A stretch of 6,670 bases of DNA from Deltaproteobacteria bacterium (lineage in GTDB: Bacteria > Desulfobacterota > Syntrophia > Syntrophales > UBA2210). Below are positions 1-6,006 of the stretch, piece after piece. The position numbers were made by a program, and so were the translations under genes. The notes under the pieces were generated by a model. That model worked only from the letters and a program-made list of their open reading frames with translations. It was not told where the DNA came from and did not search any database. The first letter of the stretch is position 1; each line of letters opens with the position of its first letter. Location of the stretch: positions 1 to 6,670 of the forward strand of contig JAFCZZ010000157.1 in the NCBI GenBank assembly GCA_019314085.1. Reading direction: 5' to 3'.

Positions 1-2
1 GG

Positions 3-329
3 CTCGAGACAGAGCATCCCGGTGAGCACGACGACGAGCAACTCCTGGAGCTGCCCGTCTACTATGTGACGCTCCACGAGACCGGTGCCGATTTTCTGTC
101 CTGGTTTGACTGGGTCAAGTGGGCCGACGTGGCCCGCTCCATCGGCATGGATGAGGATGAGCTACTCGGTTACGCCGGTAGTTCAGATGCGATGGCTCGA
201 GCGTCGGTGGCCGAGTCCATCGCCGGCTACTACGGCTGGGGGGAGCTGGACCCGTACCCGAGCACGTCCACAGCGGCTGAGCTGGAGGCGCGCTGGTATC
301 CCGGGGGCTACTTGGCCAAGACGTTATGA
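3..329 (+). CDS. Unknown protein, 5'-truncated by window edge
   Basis: The reading frame is open from base 3 to the TGA at 327-329, so the gene most likely begins before the window. An internal GTG at 66 could serve as a start, but its nearest GGAG (47-50) is too far upstream, so a partial gene is preferred. The visible 108 residues are acidic and rich in aromatic residues, with several Trp in the stretch around FLSWFDWVKW and a GYYGWGELD motif. They look like a soluble, mostly helical protein. I do not recognise the family. The stop codon overlaps the ATG of the next gene (ATGA at 326-329), so the two are probably translationally coupled. Confidence 0.65.
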   Translation, partial: LETEHPGEHDDEQLLELPVYYVTLHETGADFLSWFDWVKWADVARSIGMDEDELLGYAGSSDAMARASVAESIAGYYGWGELDPYPSTSTAAELEARWYPGGYLAKTL

Positions 330-538
330 GGCGAGTCGCAGGGGCGCCCCACGTACTGTACGAGGCCGGCCCGTCTGCAGACGGCGGCTGGCTCATAGAG
401 TGCCGCTGCACCGGTTGCGGCGACCGCTGGCACCGGCCCTGCCAGTTCCCCAGCCGAACCAGTGAGTGGATTGAGCGCTACGTAAGGCTTCATTTCCGTT
501 GCGGCGCTCCGTCTCGACAAGCCTCCCATCCGTCATAG
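326..538 (+). CDS. Small Cys-rich, zinc-ribbon-like protein
   Basis: This 70-residue protein starts at an ATG that overlaps the upstream stop by four bases, which favours this start over internal ones. The centre has a tight cysteine cluster, C26-x-C28-x2-C31, followed by H36, C39, H56 and C59. That pattern fits a small metal-binding (zinc-ribbon or treble-clef-like) fold. The order CxCxxCGxxWxxxC is typical of small phage and actinobacterial zinc-ribbon proteins. Zinc binding is inferred from residue spacing. The function is unknown, with nucleic-acid or protein binding the usual roles of such folds. The tail (about 60-70) is Ser/Pro-rich and probably disordered. Only 15 bases separate it from the next gene. 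Confidence 0.6.
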   Translation: MRRVAGAPHVLYEAGPSADGGWLIECRCTGCGDRWHRPCQFPSRTSEWIERYVRLHFRCGAPSRQASHPS

Positions 539-553
539 AAAGGCAGACAGAAC

Positions 554-967
554 ATGACTACCAGCATCCCCGTCGGCGGCCTGCGCGCAACTCCCGCGCT
601 CAGACGCGTGAGCGCTCAGCCTACGGTCAACACCACAATCCAGCTCGCGTCCACCGTGCTCGTCACCTTGCCAGCGCTGCACGCCGTACGAAACCCCGTG
701 ATCTTGATCGCGTCGGTCTATCTGCTTACCAACGATGACTCCAGACTGGACTTTCAGCTGTTTCGCGATGGCGCTGAGGTCAGCGCTTTTTATCGGTTCC
801 GGTTCCGAGAGGAAATTACGTCTGCTGCCGGCACCCGGTTGCTCTCCATGCACTGGTACGACGATGAGCCCGGGGTGACCCCCGTCTATTCGCTGCGCGC
901 ATTTGTAAACGCGTTCGTCGCTGGAAATGTTGCCACCACCAACAGCCGCTTCACAGCCTTCATCTAG
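554..967 (+). CDS. Beta-rich protein, possible phage surface or fibre domain
   Basis: The 137-residue protein starts at ATG 554, with AAAGG at 539-543 as a plausible ribosome binding site about ten bases upstream. The N-terminal 25 residues are low-complexity and basic. The rest alternates hydrophobic and polar residues as in a beta sandwich. FQLFRDGAEVS (about 67-77), a short Leu-Ser-x-His-Trp segment near 97-101 and VYSLRAFVNA (111-120) resemble the repeating strands of small jelly-roll or C1q/TNF-like domains seen in phage tail, fibre or capsid-decoration proteins. There is no signal peptide, membrane segment or catalytic motif. A structural virion role is inferred from strand pattern only, and no family is assigned with certainty. 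Confidence 0.6.
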   Translation: MTTSIPVGGLRATPALRRVSAQPTVNTTIQLASTVLVTLPALHAVRNPVILIASVYLLTNDDSRLDFQLFRDGAEVSAFYRFRFREEITSAAGTRLLSMHWYDDEPGVTPVYSLRAFVNAFVAGNVATTNSRFTAFI

Positions 968-981
968 CCTTGGGCAGCCGC

Positions 982-1839
982 ATGGGAATCGATCTCGTCG
1001 TGTGGGCCGGGCCTGTGGCCAGATTTCAGGTGCCAGGAGCCACCGTGCCTGGCGCCATGGAGAAGTTTTGGGGGTGCCGCGGCGACAAGACCGCCACCTT
1101 TGCCCATTGCCCCACGTTAGCTGACAGCTGGCTGGACGCCGAGGGGCGCCGCCTGCCGCAGATGCTCGCCAAGTTGGGCTTGCAGGAGGATGAGGTCGAC
1201 AACCTGTACTATGGAGCGTTTAGCGCCGGCGGCAGCGCCCTCAAACGGTTGCTGAGTCATTCGGCTGACCGGGAGAAGGTGCGCGCTGTCTTGCTCAGCG
1301 ACGCCACCTACTCCGGCGGCACGGCCCAGAGCCCCGCTCCCATCGAGGGCTTCGTCCGTTACGCCCTGGATTGCTTGGCTGGCGACAAGCTGCTCATCGC
1401 CACCGCATCGGCCTCCCCGAACTTCAACCACGGTTCGGGCGCCCAAGTGATGGATGCGACTCGCAGGGAAATCGAGAGCCGTTCGGGCCAGCTGTTTACG
1501 CCGGGCGGCAGTGTGCCGCTCTCGGCCCAGCCCGATGGGCTCATGACGCTGGGCCCCGATCCCAACGTCATTTTCGCCGACTACGGCATGCAGGGCGGCG
1601 GGCACGCCTTCCATCCAAAGCTCGCCCCCGAGCTGTGGGAGAAGATCTTGCAGCCATGGCTCTCAGGCGGCAGCAGTGGGCCTCCCGGCCCCGGCCCAGG
1701 ACCGGGCCCCACCGAGCCCCCTGCTCGCCCCCTGGGCTCAGCTGGCCTGGTCACTGCCCTGTTGAGCTTTGCCCTGGGCACAGCCACCGGCTACGTGATC
1801 GTGCAGCTGGTCGAGCAGGGCGCTCGGAGGTTTGGCTGA
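982..1839 (+). CDS. Alpha/beta hydrolase with C-terminal membrane anchor
   Basis: This is a 285-residue protein counted from ATG 982. An in-frame TTG at 970 is a less likely start, and neither has a strong ribosome binding site. The fold is read from a nucleophile elbow GAFSAGG (78-84, Ser81), a strand ending in an Asp (VLLSDATYSG, Asp107) and a late His in GGGHAFHP (His208). Together these make a plausible Ser-Asp-His triad. Residues 229-250 are a Gly/Pro linker with alternating PG, then about 252-276 is a hydrophobic helix (GLVTALLSFALG and onward) ending in RRFG. There is no N-terminal signal peptide, so it resembles a tail-anchored enzyme with a cytoplasmic catalytic domain. Substrate is unknown; a lipid, ester or cell-envelope bond is inferred. 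Its stop overlaps the next start by one base (TGATG). Confidence 0.7.
   Translation: MGIDLVVWAGPVARFQVPGATVPGAMEKFWGCRGDKTATFAHCPTLADSWLDAEGRRLPQMLAKLGLQEDEVDNLYYGAFSAGGSALKRLLSHSADREKVRAVLLSDATYSGGTAQSPAPIEGFVRYALDCLAGDKLLIATASASPNFNHGSGAQVMDATRREIESRSGQLFTPGGSVPLSAQPDGLMTLGPDPNVIFADYGMQGGGHAFHPKLAPELWEKILQPWLSGGSSGPPGPGPGPGPTEPPARPLGSAGLVTALLSFALGTATGYVIVQLVEQGARRFG
1826..1830 (+). promoter_or_regulatory. Strong ribosome binding site for GP88-family gene
   Basis: GGAGG sits eight bases before ATG 1839, inside the last codons of the hydrolase. It decides the start of the following gene, because the same frame is open upstream to about 1371 in antiphase with the hydrolase, and that upstream part is a shadow. 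Confidence 0.75.
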
Positions 1840-3116
1840 TGGGCCACTTCCAGGCTGGGTATGGCATTGGCGACGGCGGCGGCGCTGAGCTTTTTCTGCC
1901 TGGCGCCGAGCTCGGAGATGCTGTGCGGGAGGCCGAGCGCGTCTACGGTCGCGACGAAGCGGTTTTCTACGATGGAGATCTATACTCCACTGGACTGGCA
2001 GAGTTGGGTGAGTTCGATGAGCTGCAGCCCAACCGCTCTGCGGGCGGCATGGCCGCCGCCGCCCACCGAGCCTGCGGTTTGGAAACGTATCGGTGGGACG
2101 AGGTCATGGCGCTCAGCCTGGAGCGCGCCCACCGCAAGCTCAAGCGCTTTTTCGTCCACTATGGCACCGGGCGTCGCCGTGGCGCGCCCATCGCCAGGTA
2201 CCAGAGCCCAAGTGGCATGCGCTCGGCGTTCCTGACCAAGAATGCAAAAACGAGCAAAGGCGCCCAAAAGCGCATTGCCGGGGTGTCCCCGGCGCTCAGT
2301 CGCGGCGTCAACCTGTTGCCGCACCGCCTTGCTGCCGAGCTTTCGCGCAAGCAGTTGCCGTTGACGGGTATGGGACTGTGCGTGGGCTCGAGCACGGCCT
2401 GCCGGTCGACCTGTCTGCTGTACAGCGGTCTCAATCCCATTGCCGACAGCCAAGTGCCGATCAAACTCGCGCGCACCGAAGCGCTGCTGAAGGAGCCGGT
2501 GGCGTGGTTGCGGATGCTGGTGGCAGCGGTGCAGTGGCACGTTGACTGGTGCGCTCGACGTTCGCTGGAGCCTTACTTGCGCCCCAACCTGCTGAGCGAC
2601 ATCCCGTGGGAACGGGTGTGCCCGGAGCTTGTCGCCCATCTCCAGCAAGTGCGATGGTACGATTACACCAAGGTCAGTGGCCGGGAGTATGACCCGGAGC
2701 GATACGACATGACGTTTTCGTTCAACGGGCAAAACGAGCGCGCGTGCGTCCGTGAGCTGTCTCGCGGCATTCGTTGTGCCGTGGTGTTTTGGCTGCCTCA
2801 CCCCTGTACGCGCCATCGCCAGCCATGCGACTCGGTGACGGAGCTGTCGTTTCTGGGGCAGCCGGTGCTCGACGGCGACCTGCACGATCTGCGGCCGCTC
2901 GATCCACAGGGTTCGGTCATCGGCTTGTCCTACAAGCCCGTGACGCTCACCCCCGGCAAGCGTGCGGTCACGCCACCGCCTGCGGCGTCCAAGTTTGTGG
3001 TGCCGGCCTTCCGCGATCCTGACTCCGGCGCACTGCTGGTGGCAGGTACCCCAGCCCAACTCGGCTCTGCGCTTGCCTTTGAGCGCCAGGGCCCCACAGC
3101 ACTGACGGTATCATGA
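1839..3116 (+). CDS. GP88-family protein
   Basis: This 425-residue protein resembles the GP88 (Gene product 88) family of phages and plasmids. Matching features in order are a cysteine cluster C181-x6-C188-x3-C192 followed by LLYSG, KLARTEALL (209-217), LRPNLLSDIPWE (247-258), WYDYTK (283-288), YDMTFSFN (289-296) and the C-terminal VLDGDLHDLRPLDP (343-356) with GLSYKP. The family function is not established. The Cys cluster followed by a barrel-like strand pattern is reminiscent of radical-SAM-type proteins, but its spacing is not the classical CxxxCxxC, so a metal or iron-sulphur site is only inference. Residues 1-150 are a divergent N-terminal region. It overlaps the hydrolase by one base and the next gene by four (ATGA), so it sits within one operon. 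Confidence 0.75.
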   Translation: MGHFQAGYGIGDGGGAELFLPGAELGDAVREAERVYGRDEAVFYDGDLYSTGLAELGEFDELQPNRSAGGMAAAAHRACGLETYRWDEVMALSLERAHRKLKRFFVHYGTGRRRGAPIARYQSPSGMRSAFLTKNAKTSKGAQKRIAGVSPALSRGVNLLPHRLAAELSRKQLPLTGMGLCVGSSTACRSTCLLYSGLNPIADSQVPIKLARTEALLKEPVAWLRMLVAAVQWHVDWCARRSLEPYLRPNLLSDIPWERVCPELVAHLQQVRWYDYTKVSGREYDPERYDMTFSFNGQNERACVRELSRGIRCAVVFWLPHPCTRHRQPCDSVTELSFLGQPVLDGDLHDLRPLDPQGSVIGLSYKPVTLTPGKRAVTPPPAASKFVVPAFRDPDSGALLVAGTPAQLGSALAFERQGPTALTVS

Positions 3117-3400
3117 AGTTGTTGGCCACCCGCCCCGTTGACCAGAACGTAGCCGTGCTCGACCCGTGGTCGACAGTGCACTTTGGCGTCGGCATGGCCG
3201 CCGGGCTAACGGGGGTGCCGTGCTGGGCGGCCCTGGGCGCCGCAGTAGCGTACGAGTTTGCCGAGCAGGAGTTTGAGAAGAGCCCCTGGGGTAGCCGTGT
3301 CTTCGCCACTTCGGGGCCCGAATCGCTGCCCAATGCCGTTGCCGACGTGGCCATCTACATGGCGGCTTGGTGGCTCGGCACCCGCTACGGAGAGCGGTAG
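3113..3400 (+). CDS. Small integral membrane protein, unknown
   Basis: The 95-residue protein begins at an ATG overlapping the GP88-family stop (ATGA, 3113-3116). Two or three hydrophobic segments are visible: about 21-36 with HFGVGMAAGL, 37-50 with WAALGAAVAYEF, and 75-90 ending in AAWWLG. Polar residues lie in or next to the membrane segments: D17, H23, E48, E51, N74 and D78, with a GPES turn near 68-71. The layout D..HF.G - YE..E - GPE..PN...D is like small bacterial and phage membrane proteins of the VanZ-like type, but I cannot assign a family. The buried acidic and His residues suggest more than a simple anchor. No ribosome binding site is evident, so coupling to upstream translation is likely. 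Confidence 0.65.
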   Translation: MKLLATRPVDQNVAVLDPWSTVHFGVGMAAGLTGVPCWAALGAAVAYEFAEQEFEKSPWGSRVFATSGPESLPNAVADVAIYMAAWWLGTRYGER

Positions 3401-3419
3401 CGCGCCGCTGTTGCGCGCT
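3399..3419 (+). other. 7-bp hairpin overlapping stop codon of upstream gene
   Basis: AGCGCGC (3399-3405) pairs perfectly with GCGCGCT (3413-3419) around a 7-base loop. The stem starts within the TAG of the upstream gene and ends six bases before the AGGAGA ribosome binding site of the next gene. No T run follows, so it is not a classic terminator. It could protect or process the mRNA, or tune expression of the holin-like gene. Confidence 0.5.
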
Positions 3420-3434
3420 CACATAGGAGAATTC

Positions 3435-3686
3435 ATGTCCATTCAAGCACTCACAAAACTGGTCACCAGCAGCAAAGCCTCGGTCCTGCTGGCGGTCGTC
3501 ATTGCCTTGTTGGTCCTGCTGCAGCTCGGCGACATCACCGCTGTGCAGTTTCTGGCGACGATCAAGATTATCGTGCCGAGCTGGATGCTCGCTCACGCGG
3601 CCGAGTCCGGTGCCAAGGCCCTCGCCAATAGCAAGCTGCCGCCTGCAGAGGTGGATGTTGAGCTCGATTCTGAAGAGGACGGGTAG
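3435..3686 (+). CDS. Holin-like small membrane protein
   Basis: This 83-residue protein starts at ATG 3435, preceded by AGGAGA (3425-3430) at good spacing. The frame is open further upstream, but that part overlaps the preceding gene and has no such site. A strong membrane helix covers about 16-32 (SVLLAVVIALLVLLQLG). A short GDIT turn follows, then a second, more amphipathic helix at about 36-55 (VQFLATIKIIVPSW), then AHAAESGAKA and an acidic tail. The size, two helices, G-x-IT-x-x-QFL turn and charged C-terminus resemble class II phage holins and holin-like proteins. The pore function is inferred from architecture only. It is the last gene before a terminator-like hairpin. Confidence 0.6.
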   Translation: MSIQALTKLVTSSKASVLLAVVIALLVLLQLGDITAVQFLATIKIIVPSWMLAHAAESGAKALANSKLPPAEVDVELDSEEDG

Positions 3687-3707
3687 GGATCCTTCGAGCT
3701 GAGCACC

Positions 3708-3727
3708 GTTGCCTCGGCGGCAACTTT
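3708..3727 (+). terminator. Terminator-like hairpin
   Basis: GTTGCC (3708-3713) pairs perfectly with GGCAAC (3719-3724) around a TCGGC loop and is followed at once by TTT. The T run is short, so termination may be partial. Its place 21 bases after the holin-like gene and just before a promoter-like sequence supports a boundary between two transcription units. Confidence 0.5.
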
Positions 3728-3732
3728 GGTGG

Positions 3733-3761
3733 TTGACACGTCGGTAACACGCTGGCACCAT
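3733..3761 (+). promoter_or_regulatory. Sigma-70/SigA-like promoter for helicase unit
   Basis: A perfect -35 TTGACA (3733-3738) is followed after 17 bases by CACCAT (3756-3761), a weak -10 keeping the second A and final AT of TATAAT. The predicted transcription start falls near 3767-3769, right at the ATG of the small leader ORF. The -35 is convincing, and the -10 is poor. Confidence 0.45.
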
Positions 3762-3767
3762 CGGCAC

Positions 3768-3830
3768 ATGGACGACGACCGCCGTGATCTGGATGAGGCC
3801 TGGTGTTTGGTGCGGAGAGAACACCCGTGA
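3768..3830 (+). CDS. Putative 20-residue leader peptide coupled to helicase
   Basis: A 20-codon ORF runs from ATG 3768 to TGA 3828-3830. The product begins Met-Asp-Asp-Asp-Arg-Arg, is strongly charged and has one Trp-Cys pair. Its stop overlaps the helicase GTG start (GTGA, 3827-3830), the same junction style used by real genes in this window. No ribosome binding site precedes it. The predicted transcription start coincides with its ATG, so it would be translated as a leaderless message. Its Arg/Asp runs do not look like an amino-acid attenuator. Whether it is expressed is unknown, and it may only load ribosomes for the helicase. Confidence 0.35.
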   Translation: MDDDRRDLDEAWCLVRREHP

Positions 3831-5671
3831 GCGCTGACCTGAACCCCGGCCAGCGCCGCGCCGTAGAGCATGGCTTAGGTCCTCTGCTGGTGCTCGCCGG
3901 CCCCGGCAGCGGCAAGACTCGCGTCGTCACTCACCGGGCAGCTCGTTTGGTGCAGAGCGGGGTTGAACCGAGCCACATCCTGCTCGTTACGTTCACGCGC
4001 AAAGCCGCTACGGAGATGCAGGGGCGCATCGGCAAACTGGTGGGGATAGAGCGTGCCGCGGCCATTTGGGTGGGCACGTTTCATCGGACCTGCGCGCGGC
4101 TTTTGCGCTCGCTGACCGATGACCGCTGGCGCAATGGGCGCAGTCATAACTTCATCATCTATGATCCTGACGACGGCAAGGCCATCGTTCGGGCGGCCAT
4201 CGACGAGCTCGGCCTGGACCGAAAGCTGTTTGACCCCAAAGACACTCTCGCCATCATCAGCAGAATCAAGGGCGAGGCTAAGAGTGTCGAGGACGAGCTC
4301 ACTTCGGGTGACGAATCGAACATGGCCGTGGTGGCGATCTGGCGCAAGTACGAGAAGGCTTTGCTGCGGGCCGATGCGTTCGACTACGACGATCTACTGT
4401 CGGTGGCGATGATTCTTGCCGAGGGCCACCACGCCGTCGGCGAGGCCTGGCGCAAGCTGTTTGGCCACGTCATCGTGGATGAGTACCAGGACACCAACAG
4501 TGTGCAGTTTCGGCTCGTCAACGCGCTGGGCTCCAGCAAAAACCTGTGCGTCGTTGGCGATCACCGGCAGAGCATCTACCGGTTCCGGGGGGCGGACCAC
4601 CGCAACATTGGCTTTTTCCGGGAGGAGTTTCCTGACGCGGTTCAGATCGACGTCGACATCAACTATCGCTCTTGCGGCCACATCGTGGCCTGCTTCAACG
4701 CGCTGTTTGACGATTGCGCGATGACCACGCCCAACGAGCCCGGCCCCTTGGTGACGGTCTCTGACCATGCCGACGGCGAGCAGGAGGCCGGCGCAGTGAC
4801 CCGTCACGTATTGCAGCGGCTTGCTGCCGGCACGCCACCGAGCGAGCTAGCGGTCCTGTACCGGTTGCACACGCTCAGCCGTCCGCTGGAGGAGCAGTTC
4901 AACCGTGCCGGCATCAACTATCAGATCGCCGGCGGACCTGGGTTTTACGACCGATCCGAGGTGCGCAATGTGCTGGCGTACCTGCGCCTGGCCGCCAACC
5001 CCGAGTCCAATGTGGACGCGGAGCGCATCATCAATCTGCCGCGTCGCAAGCTTGGGGACAAGGTGGTGGCGAGCTTGCGAGATTGCGCTTTGCAGCGCGG
5101 CTGCAGCCTGTACCAGGTGCTGCCGTTAGCTCCGGCCATGGGAAGGTTTCCGCCAGCGGCCCAGAGGGCGATGGCCGCGCTGTACGGCATGATTGCGCAG
5201 GCCCGCGAGAAGCTAGACACCCTGCCGCTCACCGATGTGGTGGCCGAACTGGTGAACGGTTCTGGGCTAGCGGCCATGTACGAGGCTGAGCGGGAAAAGC
5301 ACCACAAGAAAATGGAGCCCGTCAAGGCCCGGCGGGCCGAGCGTCAGGCCGAGCGAGTCGATGAGGTGGTGGCGGCAGTGGCTGGCTATGAGCGGCGCGT
5401 GAAACAGCCTACGCTCGGCGGCTACCTCGAGCAGGTGGCTCTGATCACCGCCCAGGATGATCTCGAGAGCGAGAAAGTGTCGCTGCTCACCATTCACGCG
5501 GCCAAGGGCATGGAGTACGACTCGGTCTGGGTGGTGGGGGCGGAAAAGGGGCTGCTGCCCTTCGTGAAAGCTGTGACCGATGATGATCTTGCCGAGGAGC
5601 GCAGGCTGATGTTTGTGGCCTGCTCCCGAGCGCGTCGCTGGCTGACGCTCAGCTACGCCAACGAGAGATGA
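3827..5671 (+). CDS. UvrD/PcrA-type ATP-dependent DNA helicase (SF1A)
   Basis: This protein unwinds DNA 3' to 5' with ATP in replication or repair, as known for the UvrD/Rep/PcrA family. GTG 3827 is chosen as start (614 residues) because GGAGAGA (3814-3820) precedes it and the product then opens at the Q-motif LNPGQ. A GTG at 3803 would add eight residues. Visible motifs are Walker A AGPGSGKT (24-31), Ia TFTRKAATEM (55-64), Ib GTFHRT (83-88), II DEYQDT (218-223), III GDHRQSIYRFRGAD (244-257), IV NYRS (279-282), the 2B-region GGPGFYDRSEVRNVLAYLRL (369-388), V TIHAAKGMEY (555-564) and VI EERRLMFVACSRAR (590-603). It ends eleven residues after motif VI, so the C-terminal region of the roughly 720-residue cellular enzymes is missing. 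Motif III has HR where DD or PD is usual, but Gln248 is kept. It appears intact and active. Confidence 0.95.
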   Translation: MSADLNPGQRRAVEHGLGPLLVLAGPGSGKTRVVTHRAARLVQSGVEPSHILLVTFTRKAATEMQGRIGKLVGIERAAAIWVGTFHRTCARLLRSLTDDRWRNGRSHNFIIYDPDDGKAIVRAAIDELGLDRKLFDPKDTLAIISRIKGEAKSVEDELTSGDESNMAVVAIWRKYEKALLRADAFDYDDLLSVAMILAEGHHAVGEAWRKLFGHVIVDEYQDTNSVQFRLVNALGSSKNLCVVGDHRQSIYRFRGADHRNIGFFREEFPDAVQIDVDINYRSCGHIVACFNALFDDCAMTTPNEPGPLVTVSDHADGEQEAGAVTRHVLQRLAAGTPPSELAVLYRLHTLSRPLEEQFNRAGINYQIAGGPGFYDRSEVRNVLAYLRLAANPESNVDAERIINLPRRKLGDKVVASLRDCALQRGCSLYQVLPLAPAMGRFPPAAQRAMAALYGMIAQAREKLDTLPLTDVVAELVNGSGLAAMYEAEREKHHKKMEPVKARRAERQAERVDEVVAAVAGYERRVKQPTLGGYLEQVALITAQDDLESEKVSLLTIHAAKGMEYDSVWVVGAEKGLLPFVKAVTDDDLAEERRLMFVACSRARRWLTLSYANER

Positions 5672-6006
5672 CGGCGCCCGGAGGCGGGCATGAAAGAGCA
5701 GTTCGTGGCTCTGGACACGAGACACGTCTCGACGCATGACGCGCCAGCCCAGCGGTTGCTGGGACGATGCGACAACGCCATACCGCCATTGATAAGCCAG
5801 CTCGACGGACCATGGTCGAGACAGTGTGGAGTAGCGCAGCGACAGGAAGTAAGGCCAGCTTACCGGCAAGGGCAAGACAGGTGCAGGCAGCGGGTTAAAC
5901 CAGCCCGGAGGTTTCCGGGACGGGCGCACGATGTTCTTGCCGAGTTTTTGGGTGCTTGGCGGCCATAGCAGACTTCCTTGGTCGGTGATGGTACGATACC
6001 GGGAAG
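5672..6006 (+). ncRNA. Gene-free 335-base region with dense hairpins; candidate structured RNA
   Basis: No convincing gene lies between the helicase and the next membrane protein. The stretch holds five perfect short stems: CGAGAC/GTCTCG (5718-5731), CCCAGC-GGTT-GCTGGG (5748-5763), CTCGAC/GTCGAG (5801-5820), GTAAG/CTTAC (5849-5863) and CCCGGA-GGTT-TCCGGG (5904-5919). A longer-range stem GGCAAGA (5871-5877) with TCTTGCC (5935-5941) encloses the last hairpin and is followed three bases later by TTTTT (5945-5949), like a terminator. GTCTCGAC (5726-5733) and GTCGAGAC (5815-5822) can also pair over 8 bp, excluding the first and third hairpins. A + strand RNA of about 270 bases, a 3' UTR or a regulatory leader for the downstream genes would all fit. 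No promoter is clear and no known RNA family is recognised. Confidence 0.3.

Noticed and set aside
1689..1711. GC-rich inverted repeat around GGCCC/GGGCC
   Set aside because: It is explained by the repeated Pro and Gly codons of the hydrolase linker.
1371..1838. Upstream extension of the GP88-family frame
   Set aside because: It lies out of phase inside the hydrolase, has no hydrolase- or GP88-like content, and a strong GGAGG sets the start at 1839.
1980..3059. A 359-codon - strand ORF opposite the GP88-family gene
   Set aside because: Its His/Arg/Gln/Ala-rich composition is typical of a GC-rich antisense shadow. The + strand has clear family motifs.
3111..3824. A 237-codon - strand ORF across the two small membrane genes
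   Set aside because: It is Arg/Gln-rich, shows no motifs, and runs through the terminator and promoter region. The + strand genes have ribosome binding sites and overlaps.
5789..5817. TTGATA at 5789-5794 as a -35 box within the gene-free region
   Set aside because: No acceptable -10 appears 16 to 18 bases downstream.
5267..5929. A 220-codon - strand ORF covering the helicase end and the gap
   Set aside because: It mostly mirrors a motif-bearing helicase segment, and its composition is that of a shadow.
5690..5968. A 92-codon + strand ORF with GGAGG (5680-5684) five bases before its ATG
   Set aside because: The product is Arg/Gln-rich without a hydrophobic core, and its codons end in A far more often than in neighbouring genes (AGA, ATA, CGA, GGA). 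The same bases form dense hairpins. Kept as a low-probability alternative to a structured RNA.
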